Below the pieces are notes generated by a model. It searched no databases. It was not told the DNA's origin and saw only the letters and a program-made list of their open reading frames with translations. A stretch of DNA of 64,000 nt, from the NCBI GenBank assembly GCA_035048815.1, contig JAUCBN010000017.1, positions 14,814,936-14,878,935 of the forward strand. The letters are read 5' to 3'. Source of the DNA: Abelmoschus esculentus. Taxonomy: Eukaryota; Streptophyta; Magnoliopsida; Malvales; Malvaceae. The position numbers and the translations under genes were made by a program. This document shows positions 1 to 11,900 of the stretch, piece by piece; within the stretch, counting starts at the first letter, position 1; each line of letters opens with the position of its first letter.

Positions 1-600
1 TTTCAAAATTCGAGTTACTCGAAAAATCGAATAACTCGAAAATTTTTAAAGTCTAATTATACATTTAGTCCATGTAGTTTTATTTTTAATTTTATTTTAG
101 TTATATCTTCTCTTTTTTATTATTTTTACATTTGAATTTTCTTTTCTTTACAATATGGTCACTTTTTATATTTATTTTTTATTTTTTAAATATAATTTTT
201 ATTTAAATTTTTATATTATTTTAATTATATTAATTAATTTATATTTTTATATTATTGTATTTAATTTATTATTATTTTTATCTCGTTTTAACCTTTTCTA
301 GATAAAAAATATTTTTTTAACAAGGCTCGTAATTTAATGAAATAAAATATCCATACCTAATGTATTTGATATAAAGAGAGAATTTTAAAATTAGAATCAA
401 AATGTATTATAGTATTATAAATAGTATAATTAAATTTATACATAAACTCAAAAAATCGACTCGACTTGAACTCGCTAAAACTGACTCAAATCGAAAAAAA
501 TTCAAAAAAAGTTCAAGTTGAAAAATATGTTGACTCAACTCAAATTTTTTTTGACTCGACTCGACTCGACTCACTCAAACGCTCACCCCTAGAGGAAGAT
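1..600. repeat. Degenerate repeat DNA, AT-rich, with TCGAG/ACTCG motifs
   Basis: Very AT-rich sequence with clusters of the short words TCGAGT and ACTCGA near both ends (about 1-45 and 450-590). Similar words recur near 7900-8000 and 8200. No coding frame is visible. It looks like old transposon debris, but I cannot name the family. Confidence 0.4.
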
Positions 601-635
601 GTAAGCAAATACTTTCCATCCTATATTATTTATGG

Positions 636-1010
636 GTGAGTTTACGTTTCGAATCGAATTAAAAAATATTAAATTAATCGGTTTTACAAATTTTATTTTA
701 TGATTCAAATTTGATCTATTTTGAATTGAGTTAAACAAATTTAATTGTAATCATTTATAATGTTATAATACAGATTGATTATAATTTAAATAACTTTTGG
801 TATTCATATACAATACACATATTTCTTCGTATTGTTTCATATGTTGTGTACATATATCAAGTATAATTGAAAAATTCAATTCAAACTTAAAAAATATTTA
901 CTAATTTTAAAAGTTTTGAGTTATTCAAATTTTTATTTTATAATTCAAACTTAATTTAAAATCTTTTGAATTTTGAGTCAATCAAAATAAAAATTAAATT
1001 TCTAAAAATC
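636..1010 (+). repeat. Dispersed repeat, copy A
   Basis: This segment resembles 7880-8330. Both carry, in the same order, a stretch ending in a TATAATA(C/G)-type word, then ATTTAAA, then a TTTCATATGTT block, then TTTTGAGTTATTCAAATTTTTATTTTATAA-like sequence. They are diverged copies of one interspersed repeat. No protein or terminal repeats were recognised. Confidence 0.45.
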
Positions 1011-1059
1011 CTCTGTCTCTTTATCATGTTTACTGTTAAAAATTTCTAAAAAATAAATT

Positions 1060-1330
1060 TTAAACCTTAACCCTTATTTTCTCTATCCTAAACCATAAAC
1101 CCTATACTTAAAAAATACATCATAACCTAATTCTCTAAAGCCTACACCTTAAAAAATACATCATACCCCTAATTCCCTAAACCCTACACCTTAAAAAATA
1201 CATCATACCTTTAATTCTCTAAACCCTACACCTTAAAAAATACACCATACCCCTAATTTCTAAACTTTAACTACAACCCTTAATTTTAAACCCTAAAACT
1301 TTTAATTTAAAGTGAAAGTACGTATGAAAG
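1060..1330. repeat. Telomere-motif-rich dispersed repeat with ~42-bp tandem units
   Basis: CCCTAAAC-like words alternate with a CACCTTAAAAAATACA word in about three tandem units of roughly 42 bp (about 1135-1260). The block ends in AATTTAAAGTGAAAG. The same composition and the same right-hand end recur at 2050-2260, 2345-2615 and 5455-5620, so this is a dispersed family rather than a chromosome end. Confidence 0.6.
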
Positions 1331-2049
1331 TATAGAAAAAAGATATACAATTTACACGTAAAACATGCATGTTTATTCTGAGCATTGACCATTGAAGCAC
1401 CAGGGGAATCAAAGCTGTGTCTCTTTTGTCAGTGGTCACGTAGAAAAAGAAAACAAGCCAACAGACAAGACAGAGGGAATGGAATATGTGTGGTTTTGCT
1501 AGTAAATAAAGATCAACAAGGAAGATGATGACGTATCCATGCACGCGCATTTCTGCGTTGGGTCTTTCTCCTCCCGAGCTTTCTTCAGTTGCTTTGTCAT
1601 TGTACCCAGCAGAAACAGTAAGAGAAGCGGTTGCAGTTGAAGTGTAGAGTTGTTTGTCGTTTCATCTGGTCTGGTCGGGAGTCGGGACAACTCAAGTGCC
1701 CTGTCGGAGTTGGACAGTAACTACACCTTAGACAGCCATGGCTGATGCAACAAAACTTCCTTAGGTCACCTCCAACGTTACTTGGGCATGCACTTCTCAC
1801 GAAACAGTGTCATTTGTCAGCTCAGTCATGCAGGAAACAACAGTCTTTGTTAGTATTACGATCGATTAAATCGAATGTGCAGTACTGCAATAATTTGTCT
1901 TTGTTTTTTTCTTAACATCAAAATAATTGTGTTAATTATCCTATTTTTAAGGTATCTATATTTTTTTGTCTTTTTTAAATATTTAAACTATTTTTTTATT
2001 AAAATAAATATCTAGTTAAACTTAAAAGGCAAAAGATTATAATTTGAAA

Positions 2050-2260
2050 ATTTATTAAAAAATTAATTTTTAAATCCTAATCCTTATTTTCTGTATCTTA
2101 AACTCTAAATCATATACTAAAAAAATACACCATACCCTTAATTCCTTAAACCTTAACCAAAACCTCTAAACTAAAACCATAAATCCTAAACCCTCTAATT
2201 TAAAGTGGAGGCATAAATAGAGGCACGGGAAAGGGAAGACGATTTGCAACCAATTCATAT
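2050..2260. repeat. Telomere-motif-rich dispersed repeat, second copy
   Basis: CCTAAACC-type words are followed by CTAATTTAAAGTGGAGG and a GACGATTTGCA word. The same word order occurs in the copy at 2345-2615. Confidence 0.55.
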
Positions 2261-2344
2261 ATCTCAATTTGATTGTTTAATTTGAGCAAAAATTCACTGT
2301 TTTCTTATCATCTCTTTCTATGCTTGTTATTGATTTTTTTTTAA

Positions 2345-2615
2345 AAGATTGAATTTTAAACCCTAACCCATATTTTTTATATCCTAAACCCTAAACCTAT
2401 ACCCTAAAATATACACCGTATCCTAATTCCTTAAACTCTAACCACAACCTCTAACCTTGAACCCTAAACCCTACATCCTAAAATATACACCTTATCCCTA
2501 ATTCCTAAAACTCTAACCACATCCCCTAACCTTAAACCCTAAACCCTAAACCTCTAATTTAAAATGAAAATATGAAAGAAAGCATGAGAAAGAGACAGAC
2601 GATTTGCACCCGTAT
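2345..2615. repeat. Telomere-motif-rich dispersed repeat, third copy
   Basis: Dense AAACCCTAAACC words with two ATACACC(G/T)TATCC units, ending in TAATTTAAAATG and GACGATTTGCACC. It matches the end of the 2050-2260 copy. Confidence 0.55.
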
Positions 2616-3200
2616 AATTTTATAATACTTTAGTAAGTTTAAAATACTAAGCTCATTAATTTTTTTTATTAATATGATGATGTCTATTATTTGAGAAGTT
2701 ATTAGATGAATTTTATTCATTTTAAAATAACTACTTAGTAACTGTACACTTTTTAGTTACATGTAGGAAAGAGATGATGATTTACTTAGTAAAAAAAATA
2801 AGATGGACGAATTTAATTGATTAGACCACATATGACGTGGTGAATATGGACTTATAGTTTATCTAATATTTTTTCTATCATTTTGACAAATTTTAATTAA
2901 AAAACGATCCGTTACTGTTATAACAGTTATTATTTAACGGTAATACTATTATTCAAAATCTTTATTCGTAAAAGTAAAGGTAAGGTTTAAATTCACACAA
3001 ATAACTGTCAATAACGATAATAACGGTCCATTATTATCATTATTTATCGTTTATTTAAAAAAAAATTCATAATAAATTGTACGAATTTAAAAAAAATTCA
3101 CAACCGCAATTTTTACAACGATCGTGATAAAAACCGTTATGTCCTTAACCACGATAAAAGCAACCGGAAAAGCTTTTTAAATCCTTTTATCAATGATATC

Positions 3201-3207
3201 TATATAA
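3201..3207 (+). promoter_or_regulatory. Candidate TATA box of the VAN3BP-like gene
   Basis: TATATAA lies 61 bases upstream of the ATG at 3262 and is followed by a CT-rich stretch. Its position suits a plant TATA box with a short 5' leader. It is a motif match only. Confidence 0.5.
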
Positions 3208-3261
3208 CACCCTCTCCTATCCTTTATCTTTACGAAGTCCATTTGCACTTATTTCAACTTC

Positions 3262-6015
3262 ATGGAATCTGCAAGTCCAAGGATCCGTCGCCGGCCGGAG
3301 CACATTTCCCACCACTCCCTCTCAGTAACTCAGCTGCCGGAGAGCCCAAGAGGTCCAATGGAGTTCCTTTCAAGGTCATGGAGTGCTTCAGCTCTCCAAG
3401 TGTCCAAAGCCATTGCCCCTCCTCAGCACCACCATTCACCCACTCCAATCACTACGGCTCCAAAGTCTACCAGCGGCTCTTCTTCCACCACCACCACCAA
3501 TTCTATACCCGAAGACTTAAACGCAGAGACCGAAGAGTTCGACAAAGCCGCCGCTGTTGCCAATCAGTTCTCTTTCACTTCCTCCGCCACTTCTACATCG
3601 CAGCTCGTTCTTGAGCGCATCATGTCGCAATCGGTAAAATAAGTGTCGGAAACTCAGAGTCTTGTCTTTTTTGCTTGCTTTGGTGACTGTTTTTAAGGGT
3701 TTGTAATATTTTTATGTAGGAAGTGTCGCCATTAACGTCGGGGAGGCTCTCTCACAGCAGCGAACCTCCGGTTAATGATAATAACAGCCCTCCGGTTTCT
3801 CCAAATGAGGAATTCGACGACGTCGTAAAGGTATATTGTCAAATCACGATCGTTTTCTTTGGATTAGTTTAGTAGTATCATGCAAAAAATTGAACAAACT
3901 CATTTACACGTGAGGGCTGGTCAGTATTTCCGTACGCACAACTCCATACAACCTTTGTTCAATGGAGGAGGTCGCGCAAGTGCCGGTAATGGCGTGAATA
4001 CACCCAATGGGGCAAAGTCAGTGGGGAGATGGTTAAAGGAAAGGAAAGAGAAGAAGAAAGAAGAAACCAGAGCTCACAATGCACAGCTCCATGCGACTAT
4101 ATCAGTTGCAGCAGTTGCCTCAGCCATAGCAGCCATCGCAGCGGCCACCAGCGCAGCTTCTTCTTCGGGAAAAAATCATGAACAGTCGACCAAGACCGAC
4201 GTGGCCGTGGCATCAGCAGCAACGTTAGTAGCTGCGCAATGCGTGGAGGCTGCTGAAGCCATGGGAGCCGAACGTGACCATCTTGCTTCGGTTGTGAGCT
4301 CCGCTGTTAATGTTCGTTCACCTGACGATATAGTGACTCTTACAGCCGCTGCAGCTACAGGTAAAGAGATTCCATAAACCATAACACGTCTACTTGATTC
4401 TAAAGAACCATTTTTTCAGCTTTACGAGGGGCAGCGACCTTAAAGGCAAGAGCAGTAAAGGAAGTAAGGGAAATTGCTGCAGTTCCTCCAGCAGAGAAAG
4501 GGACAAGCTTTGCTAAGAGCAGTAACGGGCAATTAAACGGCAACTATAGCGGTGAACTCGTCGCCGGGGAGGACTTCCTTAGTGCCTGTAATCAAGAGCT
4601 GATTGTCAAGGGTTGTGAACTTCTCAAAAGAACTCGTAAAGGTATCTGAGTTTGTTCATTTTTTTGCATAATTACACACATAAGAGTATGAATTATACGA
4701 ATGTATGTAACTTATATTGTGTTTATGCATGGCATGCAGGTGACTTGCACTGGAAAGTTGTCTCGGTTTATGCGAATAAAACAGGCCAGGTACTCATTGC
4801 TTTACTTCAACACAACAAGAATGTTACCACTTTCCCTCCTAAGAAAACCTAGGTTCGAGTTGCGTAACTGGCAGTGGCAGGTGTACGAGAGTTAATCCAA
4901 GTCTAAAACCAAACTAAGATATTATCTTATAATTTAATTAGAATATTAAAAAATTGTTATCTCTTTCCTTTCTAGAAATGGGACGACAATATTATCCGAC
5001 TCTGACGAGAATCTGATCCGACTTGATCGAAATAGATTTTTTATTATTGAAATCAGGTTTTGAGATAGAATGGAAAGGGTAAATAATTAGAATTTTTGGG
5101 GTCGGGTTTATGGTTTAAACTATTTAACCCGATTGATATATTTTTATATATTATATTTAATATTTTTATTATTTTTTGGATTGTGTCAGTTTTGGTCGAA
5201 GTCGAGTTATATTTTATGTTATATTGGGTCGGGTATGGTAGGATATATTAAAAATCGGGATGGGACAAATTTAGGTATACTAATTTACTTTTAGGTCGGG
5301 TCGGGACAACAAAAAACTCGATTCATTCCTATCCACAAATAAAGTAGGTCAAATTATTGTTTTAGTTCGTCTTCTATCAACATATTTTTTTATCGAAAGG
5401 ACAAAAAAATTGTATCATTTAGGTGTATTTTTTATGCTTCACACTAAAAAATCAATCATAATCCTCAACGCTAATTATTAAATCTAAAATCCTGAATATT
5501 ATACCTTAAAAATATACTCTACACTCAACACTTTAAACCCTAACCTTAAACTCTAATTCTAAACTTCAAGCCTATTTTTTAATGATGAAATATAAATAGA
5601 GAAAGATGATTTTTAATTTATCAAAAAAATGTTTTTAGGAAAAACGTTATTGACATTTTAACTAAAATATTTAATGGTCACGATTGTTTGGACTAACCAG
5701 TGACAATATCAAAAAAATGTTTTTCAATTATACTTGACATTTTAACTAAAATATTTAATGGTCACGATTGTGGGTGTGTGCAAGGACATGCCGGCATGGC
5801 CGGGAAGGCATTTATTCGACGACGGAGGAGAGCGACGTTACTTTGGATTGAAGACTGAAACCAGAGGGGTGATAGAGTTCGAGTGTAGGAGTCAAAGAGA
5901 ACACGATCTGTGGACTCAAGGCGTCTCGAGGCTGCTGTCGATTGCCAACGAAAACAAGCCCAGGCGACAAAGCTCAACTGCTTGGCCTCTTGGCGGAAAG
6001 AATTTGGAGTCATAG
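3262..6015 (+). CDS. VAN3-binding protein / FORKED-like protein (DUF828 + PH), PH domain interrupted
   Basis: Family members bind phosphoinositides through a PH domain and act with ARF-GAP proteins in auxin-carrier trafficking and vein patterning. Exons by GT-AG and phase: 3262-3633, 3720-3830, 3925-4360, 4420-4641, 4740-4789. These encode about 397 residues: an N-terminal PESPRGPMEFLSRSW block, the VGRWLKERKEKKKEE and alanine-rich DUF828 core, and the PH start GDLHWKVVSVYANKTGQ. The PH remainder (VGVCKDMPAWPGRHLF ... EFECRSQREHDLWTQG) reappears only at about 5772-6015, after about 1 kb of repeat DNA. The roughly 20 residues normally joining these parts are not found, and no AG acceptor sits at the restart. 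Reading through the exon-5 donor adds about 20 residues (VLIALLQHNKNV...) and then a stop at 4850. The gene may therefore be a pseudogene or encode a shortened protein. Family assignment is secure; the 3' gene model is not. Confidence 0.82.
5455..5620. repeat. Telomere-motif-rich dispersed repeat, fourth copy (within a gene)
   Basis: AAACCCTAACC and ACACTTTAAACCC words, then TAAATAGAGAAAGATGATTT, parallel the ends of the copies at 2050-2260 and 2345-2615. This copy lies inside the VAN3BP-like gene. Confidence 0.5.
5621..5771. repeat. Two-copy tandem duplication (~84-88 bp) abutting the PH remnant
   Basis: A 37-base block starting TGACATTTTAACTAAAATAT is identical at 5651-5687 and 5735-5771. 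The TCAAAAAAATGTTTTT word upstream of it is also repeated (5621 and 5709). The copies diverge exactly where recognisable PH coding sequence resumes, so the duplication edge marks the breakpoint of the exon. Confidence 0.8.
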
Positions 6016-7084
6016 CTCTTTTGCCTCACCATGCTCGATCGAATTGCTTCTCGGAGGACAATGCAGGCAATTGGAATGGACGTAGGCATAACAGTCTGAG
6101 CTTCTACTTTAGCATTCTCAAACAGTCAAGGTGTAAGATTATTTCCTTTTGTTCATGACGTTGGATCCTCGTCTTTGAAAATTTAAAATTTATATATTAA
6201 TTTAAATTTTTTATGTATTTTATATTAAAAATCTATTTTTTAAAAAATATTATAAACTTGTCCTTTTATAATATATTATAAAAAGACAATTAGAGATTCT
6301 TTTAAAATTGAAGTTCGGAAATCGATTATATATGGAGAAGGATTAACGCCTCACAAGTATTTTTGATATTGATATTTTTAATTTTGTGGCATATTGAAAT
6401 TTTAGAATAATATTTTGAATTTAATTTAATCATTAAATATTAACTAGATTTATATTTTAAACGAAAACATTCTTTTTATAAGAATTTTTTCTTCGAATAT
6501 AAATTGGAAACACCCCTATATGTTCGGGGAACCTTTATTCATATTCTAAACATATATTACTCATATAAAAGATTTTATGCATGATTAATTATGGTCTAAT
6601 TCATTTTAAATTCTAACTTAAAATTTTTTTAATTAGATTCAAGGATAAGGTAACGATACTGAAGATATGTTTTTAACTTTTAAAAGCGGTTAAAAATATT
6701 TATTAACTCAAAAATTCTTAAAAGTATTGCAAATATATTTAAGTTATTTGAATTTTGAATTTTTTTATAATATTCAAATTAAATTCAAAAATATTTTTTA
6801 AATTTGTTATATTAAAATTTTTATCTCAAAAAATCATATTTGTAATTATAAGATCGAAAAATTCTTCATAACTTTTATATTCAATTCTTTAGACTCAAAA
6901 GCCTACTTCTGACGATTATTTTATTTTTAAGATTTAAGGGCTATTTTTGTTCTCGTTGTCCTAATTTATCGATTTTATCCACATAATATTTTTGTATCAA
7001 TTTGGCTAAAATTGTATTATTGTTTGCTCTTTGACTGACAAAAGTTAATACTGAATGTTACGATACTGACATGACTAAGGATGG

Positions 7085-7895
7085 TAATGGATCGAATTTG
7101 GTAAAATTTAAGTCTAATCCAATTAATAATCGGACTTTTAATAGAATTCAAGTTTGAATCTAAATCCATTTATATAAATTCAAATCCAATCTAATAAAAT
7201 ATCTAAAATCCGAATTCAAATTTAATTAATTTTTTAAAGTAACAACTCAAACATATATATTTAAATAAAAAATATCAAACAAATATATTTAAATTTACAG
7301 CACAAATAAATCTCAACAAATATTATAATTCAATATAAAATAAATTAAAGTAACAGCTTAAACTACAATTAAAAAAAATTCAATAATAAATAAATTATCC
7401 TTACATAAACTACTATTATCCTACTAATCTACTAACGTATCTATTTTTCTTATCACAATTATAAAATATCTAATAAATATTACAATCTAAAACATAAATT
7501 AAAAATATAATCAAAATGTTCAACTATTAGCATTGTATATAGAGAAAAAGTTTATAACGATCAAGCTTTAATGTTTTACTAAAGCTTAACAAAAGCCTAT
7601 AAAATAAGAGAAAAATATAAATAGAATTATAAAAGATATTAATCATCTAAAATATTAACCCTATATAAACTTAATTAGGATTTTAATATATATATTTAAA
7701 TTTAAGAATTTTAAATATTTTTATTCGGATTTATATATGAATTTGGATTGAATTCGAATCGGATCATGACAATATCCATATTCGATCCACTCCTATTAGG
7801 ACTCATACTTTTTTGGATTCGGATTTGAACTTTTTTAATCGAATTTGGATAAAAAAAAATTTCGGATCGAACCGATTGGAATGAAATTAGGATCA
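7085..7895. repeat. Possible MITE-like repeat with GGATTTGG/CCAAATCC words at both ends
   Basis: The left end has AATGGATCGAATTTGG and AATCCAATTAATAATCGG. The right end has TTGGATTCGGATTTGAA and GATCGAACCGATTGGAATG. The words at the two ends are partly inverted with respect to each other. The interior is pure AT-rich sequence without coding. Boundaries are approximate. Confidence 0.35.
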
Positions 7896-8330
7896 AATTT
7901 GAGTTATTCGAGTTGATGAGTCATATTTTATAACTCATTTTTTTATTCAATTCGAGTTTAAAAAATTTGAGTCGACTCGAGTTTCGAGTTACTATAAAAA
8001 TTTAATTTTAATTATTCATCATATTATAGTACGGTTTGATTTTAATTTAAACGACTTTCTCTAATCACATCTTAATATATATATTGTCATATTTTTCATA
8101 TGTTTCAATATTTTTTCGTGTTTTTATATATCGATAATTATTATTAAAAAATTCAGGGATACATATCAAACTCAAAAATAAATCATAAAATGATTAAAAA
8201 TTTCGAGTTATTCGAGTTACTCAAATTTTTATTTTTATAACTTAAAATTTTTAAAATTTTTTAATCAAATATTTTCATCTTGAATTAGATTATTTAATTT
8301 TTTTTAAATCAATCGAATTTTATTCGCCCA
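7880..8330 (+). repeat. Dispersed repeat, copy B
   Basis: Diverged copy of 636-1010, sharing the order of the TATTATAGTACGGTTTGATT-type, ATTTAAACGACTTT-type and TTTCATATGTTTCAAT-type words, and ending with TCGAGTTACTCAAATTTTTA. Confidence 0.45.
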
Positions 8331-8961
8331 AAAATAATTAAAAATATTTATATTATATAAATTTAAATATCAATATAAAAATATAATATCTTTATTCAAT
8401 TAGAAAATGCTATATAATTAATATATTTAATTGGGCTTATGGAAATTTAAAATTAATCTTTTATTTTATTAACGAAAAAGAAGAAAGGCTGCAAGAAAGA
8501 CATATATGGCGAGAAAAAAGGCGCGAAGTGACCGTCCGAGAAACACCAGAGAAGAGAGAGAGTCATTTTGATTGACGATGAAAATCGCCATTGTCCTTTT
8601 TCTAATCGAAATATCGTTTTATTGTGATTTCTCCTCTGTTTTAGGGTTAAAATTTTCACATTTTCTTCGAATAACAATAAAGACGACGAAAGGAAAGCAG
8701 AAGAAAAATGTATAGAATAATCATGAATTCCGTTATGCTTTGAATCTTCACGCTAATCGGATCGATATGTTTATTGAATTCTTTCCAGCTGTATTCACAT
8801 GGTTACATTTGAATTTCTAATTATTACATTCTCCATATTTTGATTTGATCTGATTTTCTTTGGTTTTAATTTTCGGTTTGGAGTTGTATTGGTTGGGGTG
8901 GAACGTGATGATCTGGTGCTTGCAGCGGCGGTGTAGGATGAGAGGAGGGAGGCGCATGTAA

Positions 8962-11900
8962 ATGATTCAAGGATCAAAAGGGAAAACGATGAAATGGGCA
9001 TCATTGCTTAAGGAAATCAAAGAAAAGGTCGGTTTACCTCAATCTTCCACTGCTGCTTCCATTGCTACCACTGTTTCTGCTGCTTCATCCTCGCCTTCTT
9101 CTCCTCCTTCTTCCGACCACGATGCCAATGCTTCCTCACCTCGTTATGACTTCGCTTCCTCTCTTTCCAGGTTTATTTTTCTTCATCTTTGGTTTATTAC
9201 TTTCATTTTTTTCATCTTTTTGAATGATTTATTTTGATTTGTTTTCATTTTCACCAGCAAAAAATGATTATTATTAGGTGAACTGGTAGAACCGTAGTTG
9301 CATGCTTCGTTTATTTTCATTTTAAAAGGAAATTCTTCTATTTGCTTTACTTGCATTTGACTATCTTTAAAGTTTATTTCCAATGTATTTCGTGCAATTT
9401 GAAGTATAACTTCAGTTATACCATGTGCTTCAGTTTTTTATTCATTTATGATTTGATAAAGTAAGCTCTAATGAGATATTCTAAAGTATTTTGTTGCATT
9501 TAAAAAGCTTTGAAGATATAAATCTTGATGTGAATAGTTGTTTGACATTGTTAGATGAATTATCACGCACAAAGGAACCTAATTTTAAGGTTCCAGTGTG
9601 TAGTCTTGTGGGATGTAAATATTGGTGATTGTAGTCTAGTACTGTATCTGCTAGGGCAACTATTACGTCATTAATAAGGTTGTGCGATTGAGCTTAACTC
9701 AAGCAAATTCAGGTAGCTCTGAATAGGTGTTTCCCCTAAAAGAGCAAAATAGAATGAAAACATACGATGAAGCAGAAAGGAAAATAGGAAAAAGATGAGC
9801 TGTAAATGATCTTATTGAAGTTCCTGGAGTTACATATGATGGATTCTATTAGAAAAATGAATAGATAGGTGTATTTTATTTTTAACTGAGGATTGGGCCA
9901 AAGTTCTATAGCTCTTATTAATATAATGGGAAAAACGATAAGTATTTAGTGGGATGTTATAAAATATAGGACAAGCGCCTGAATAGGATAAATGCTACCT
10001 TTCTATTTACTAGTTGGGAGATTTCTTTCTTTCAAATTCTTGAGGGTCTGAAGTTTTATTGCGCCTCTGCTTTATTTCTGCTTTTGAAAAGTTTCACTTA
10101 ATCCTGAAATCCATATATGAATTGACACTTCTGGAGTGGTGATTTAAATGAGGAGCTTTTGGAATCATTCTTAGGTGTAAACCTGCTTTTACAGCTTGGA
10201 GTGGTGTGAATAATTGGTATATCAGTGCATGTATGTTTTATTGACTGAAATTTTTGGTTTGAGCAGTAATCATTAATCAAACAGTATTCTAATATCATCT
10301 ATCAAAGGGATCAAGGATGTTGGGATGCTTTTTAGTCTCAAAAGGGTCCTGCAAATTGTCCTTTTCTCTTATTTATGACAGACTTCTTTATAATTCCCAT
10401 TATGTAATGTGCAGTGTATGAGATTATGTAACATATTTGGTGTTTAATATTATGTTTAACTTTCAATTGTTTTATGATATTTTTTCTTCTGTTTTTTATT
10501 TGTGCAGTATTTAATCTTATAATTATACTCATTAAATTCTCTTCTATTTGATTGTGTTTTAAGTGAATACATTTTTTCTTATGTTTGCTCATGTCAATTT
10601 ATTGAATTATGATTTTATACTTAAAACATTGTTAAAGTGCCTTTTGTTATCTGCTTCCACTTCGATTGCTCTATATGTTAGTTATCCAAGAAGTGTTAGA
10701 GCTTGAGGAGAAATCTAAATTAACAAGGAGTGTTAAAGAGTTTTTATTTAATATCTAATTAGAGTTTATCCTAATTAGTTGTTTAGATTTATTAGAGGTC
10801 TTATTTATATTAGGAATGAATATTATTTAAATTAGAGATAAAGTATAATTTTAGTTATATTAAAACTCTATTTTAGCCTATTTAAAGGCTTATTCTGTAA
10901 TCATTTGATATAGAAGAATAATAAGAAAATACAGAGAAACACTTTGTTCTCTCTGAAAAATATCATCTTCCGTTGTATCTACGACCATCATGGCCCCTTT
11001 CTCACATGGTATCAGAGCCGATAACGGTCTTGATGTTGTCACCATTGTTGCCATCTGTAATCAGAAACAAATAGACGATTTGATTTTTCAGATACAAATC
11101 ATTTTTTCCCGCTGTATCATTAGACCACACTCGTCCATTGACTTCTCCCTCATGAAAATCTTACATCTTTGGTGAAATTTTTACTCTCTTAATTTTGTTG
11201 GTTCTTTATTTAATGGTTATATCTTAGCCAATTAAAAAGATAAATGAAAAGGTTATACTTTAGCCTTAAAAACTATTTGGTTCTATCTCAGCCATCTGTT
11301 CCAAGAGATAAGAAAAAATATTATAGTTTAGCCTTAAAAAACTATTTGGTTCTATCTTAGCCATCCGTTTCAAAAAGATGGGAGAAAAGGTTATAGTTTA
11401 GCCTTTAAAACTATTTGGTTCCATCTTAGTCAGCTATCAAAAAGATAGGTGAAAAGGTTATAGTTTAACCTTAAAAACTATATATTATTATTATTTTTTA
11501 ATTCTACATCAAAGGTTCAAGTTGGAATTCTAGTTTGTGTAACTACCAACTTGAAGGGGAGTGTAGATTCTTTTGATCACTTCATACATCATTCACATCA
11601 GATCTTTTAATCAAGAACCACATGTTGGGCATCTCAATCAAAGACTCCTAACTTGAGAACAAGGAGCATTTTTCTCGAAGAAACAACGAAAGAAAAAAGA
11701 GTAGGGCATCACATCCAAGATCCAAGAAGTTGTTCTACTACGTTTGTTCACCAGCTTGAGGGGGAGTGTTAGTTTATCCAATAAGTGTTAGAGCTTAAGG
11801 AGAAATCTAAATTAACGAGGAGTGTTAAAGAGTTTTTATTTAATATCTAATTAGAGTTTATCCTAATTAGTTGTTTAGATTTATTAGAAGTCTTATTTAT

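Larger units (their letters stand above)
4790..5771. repeat. Repeat DNA inside the PH-domain region of the VAN3BP-like gene
   Basis: This lies between the last normal donor (4790) and the PH remnant (from about 5772). It holds a segment with GGGTCGGGT/GGGTCGGG words (about 4975-5335), a telomere-motif-rich block (about 5455-5600) like those upstream of the gene, and a tandem duplication (5621-5771). It appears to be a composite of repeat insertions that replaced or displaced exon sequence. Confidence 0.6.
6016..8560. other. Intergenic AT-rich region
   Basis: No gene is seen. It holds the 3' flank of the VAN3BP-like gene, a GGATTTGGAT-type degenerate repeat (about 7085-7895) and a copy of the dispersed repeat also found at 636-1010. 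Confidence 0.6.

Noticed and set aside
1060..2615. Chromosome end / true telomere
   Set aside because: CCCTAAA words are interspersed in larger units, occur in several separate blocks and are followed by ordinary genes; they form an interstitial repeat family.
8453..8677. Minus-strand 74-codon frame just upstream of the BEACH gene
   Set aside because: Overlaps the likely 5' leader of the BEACH gene on the other strand and shows no family resemblance.
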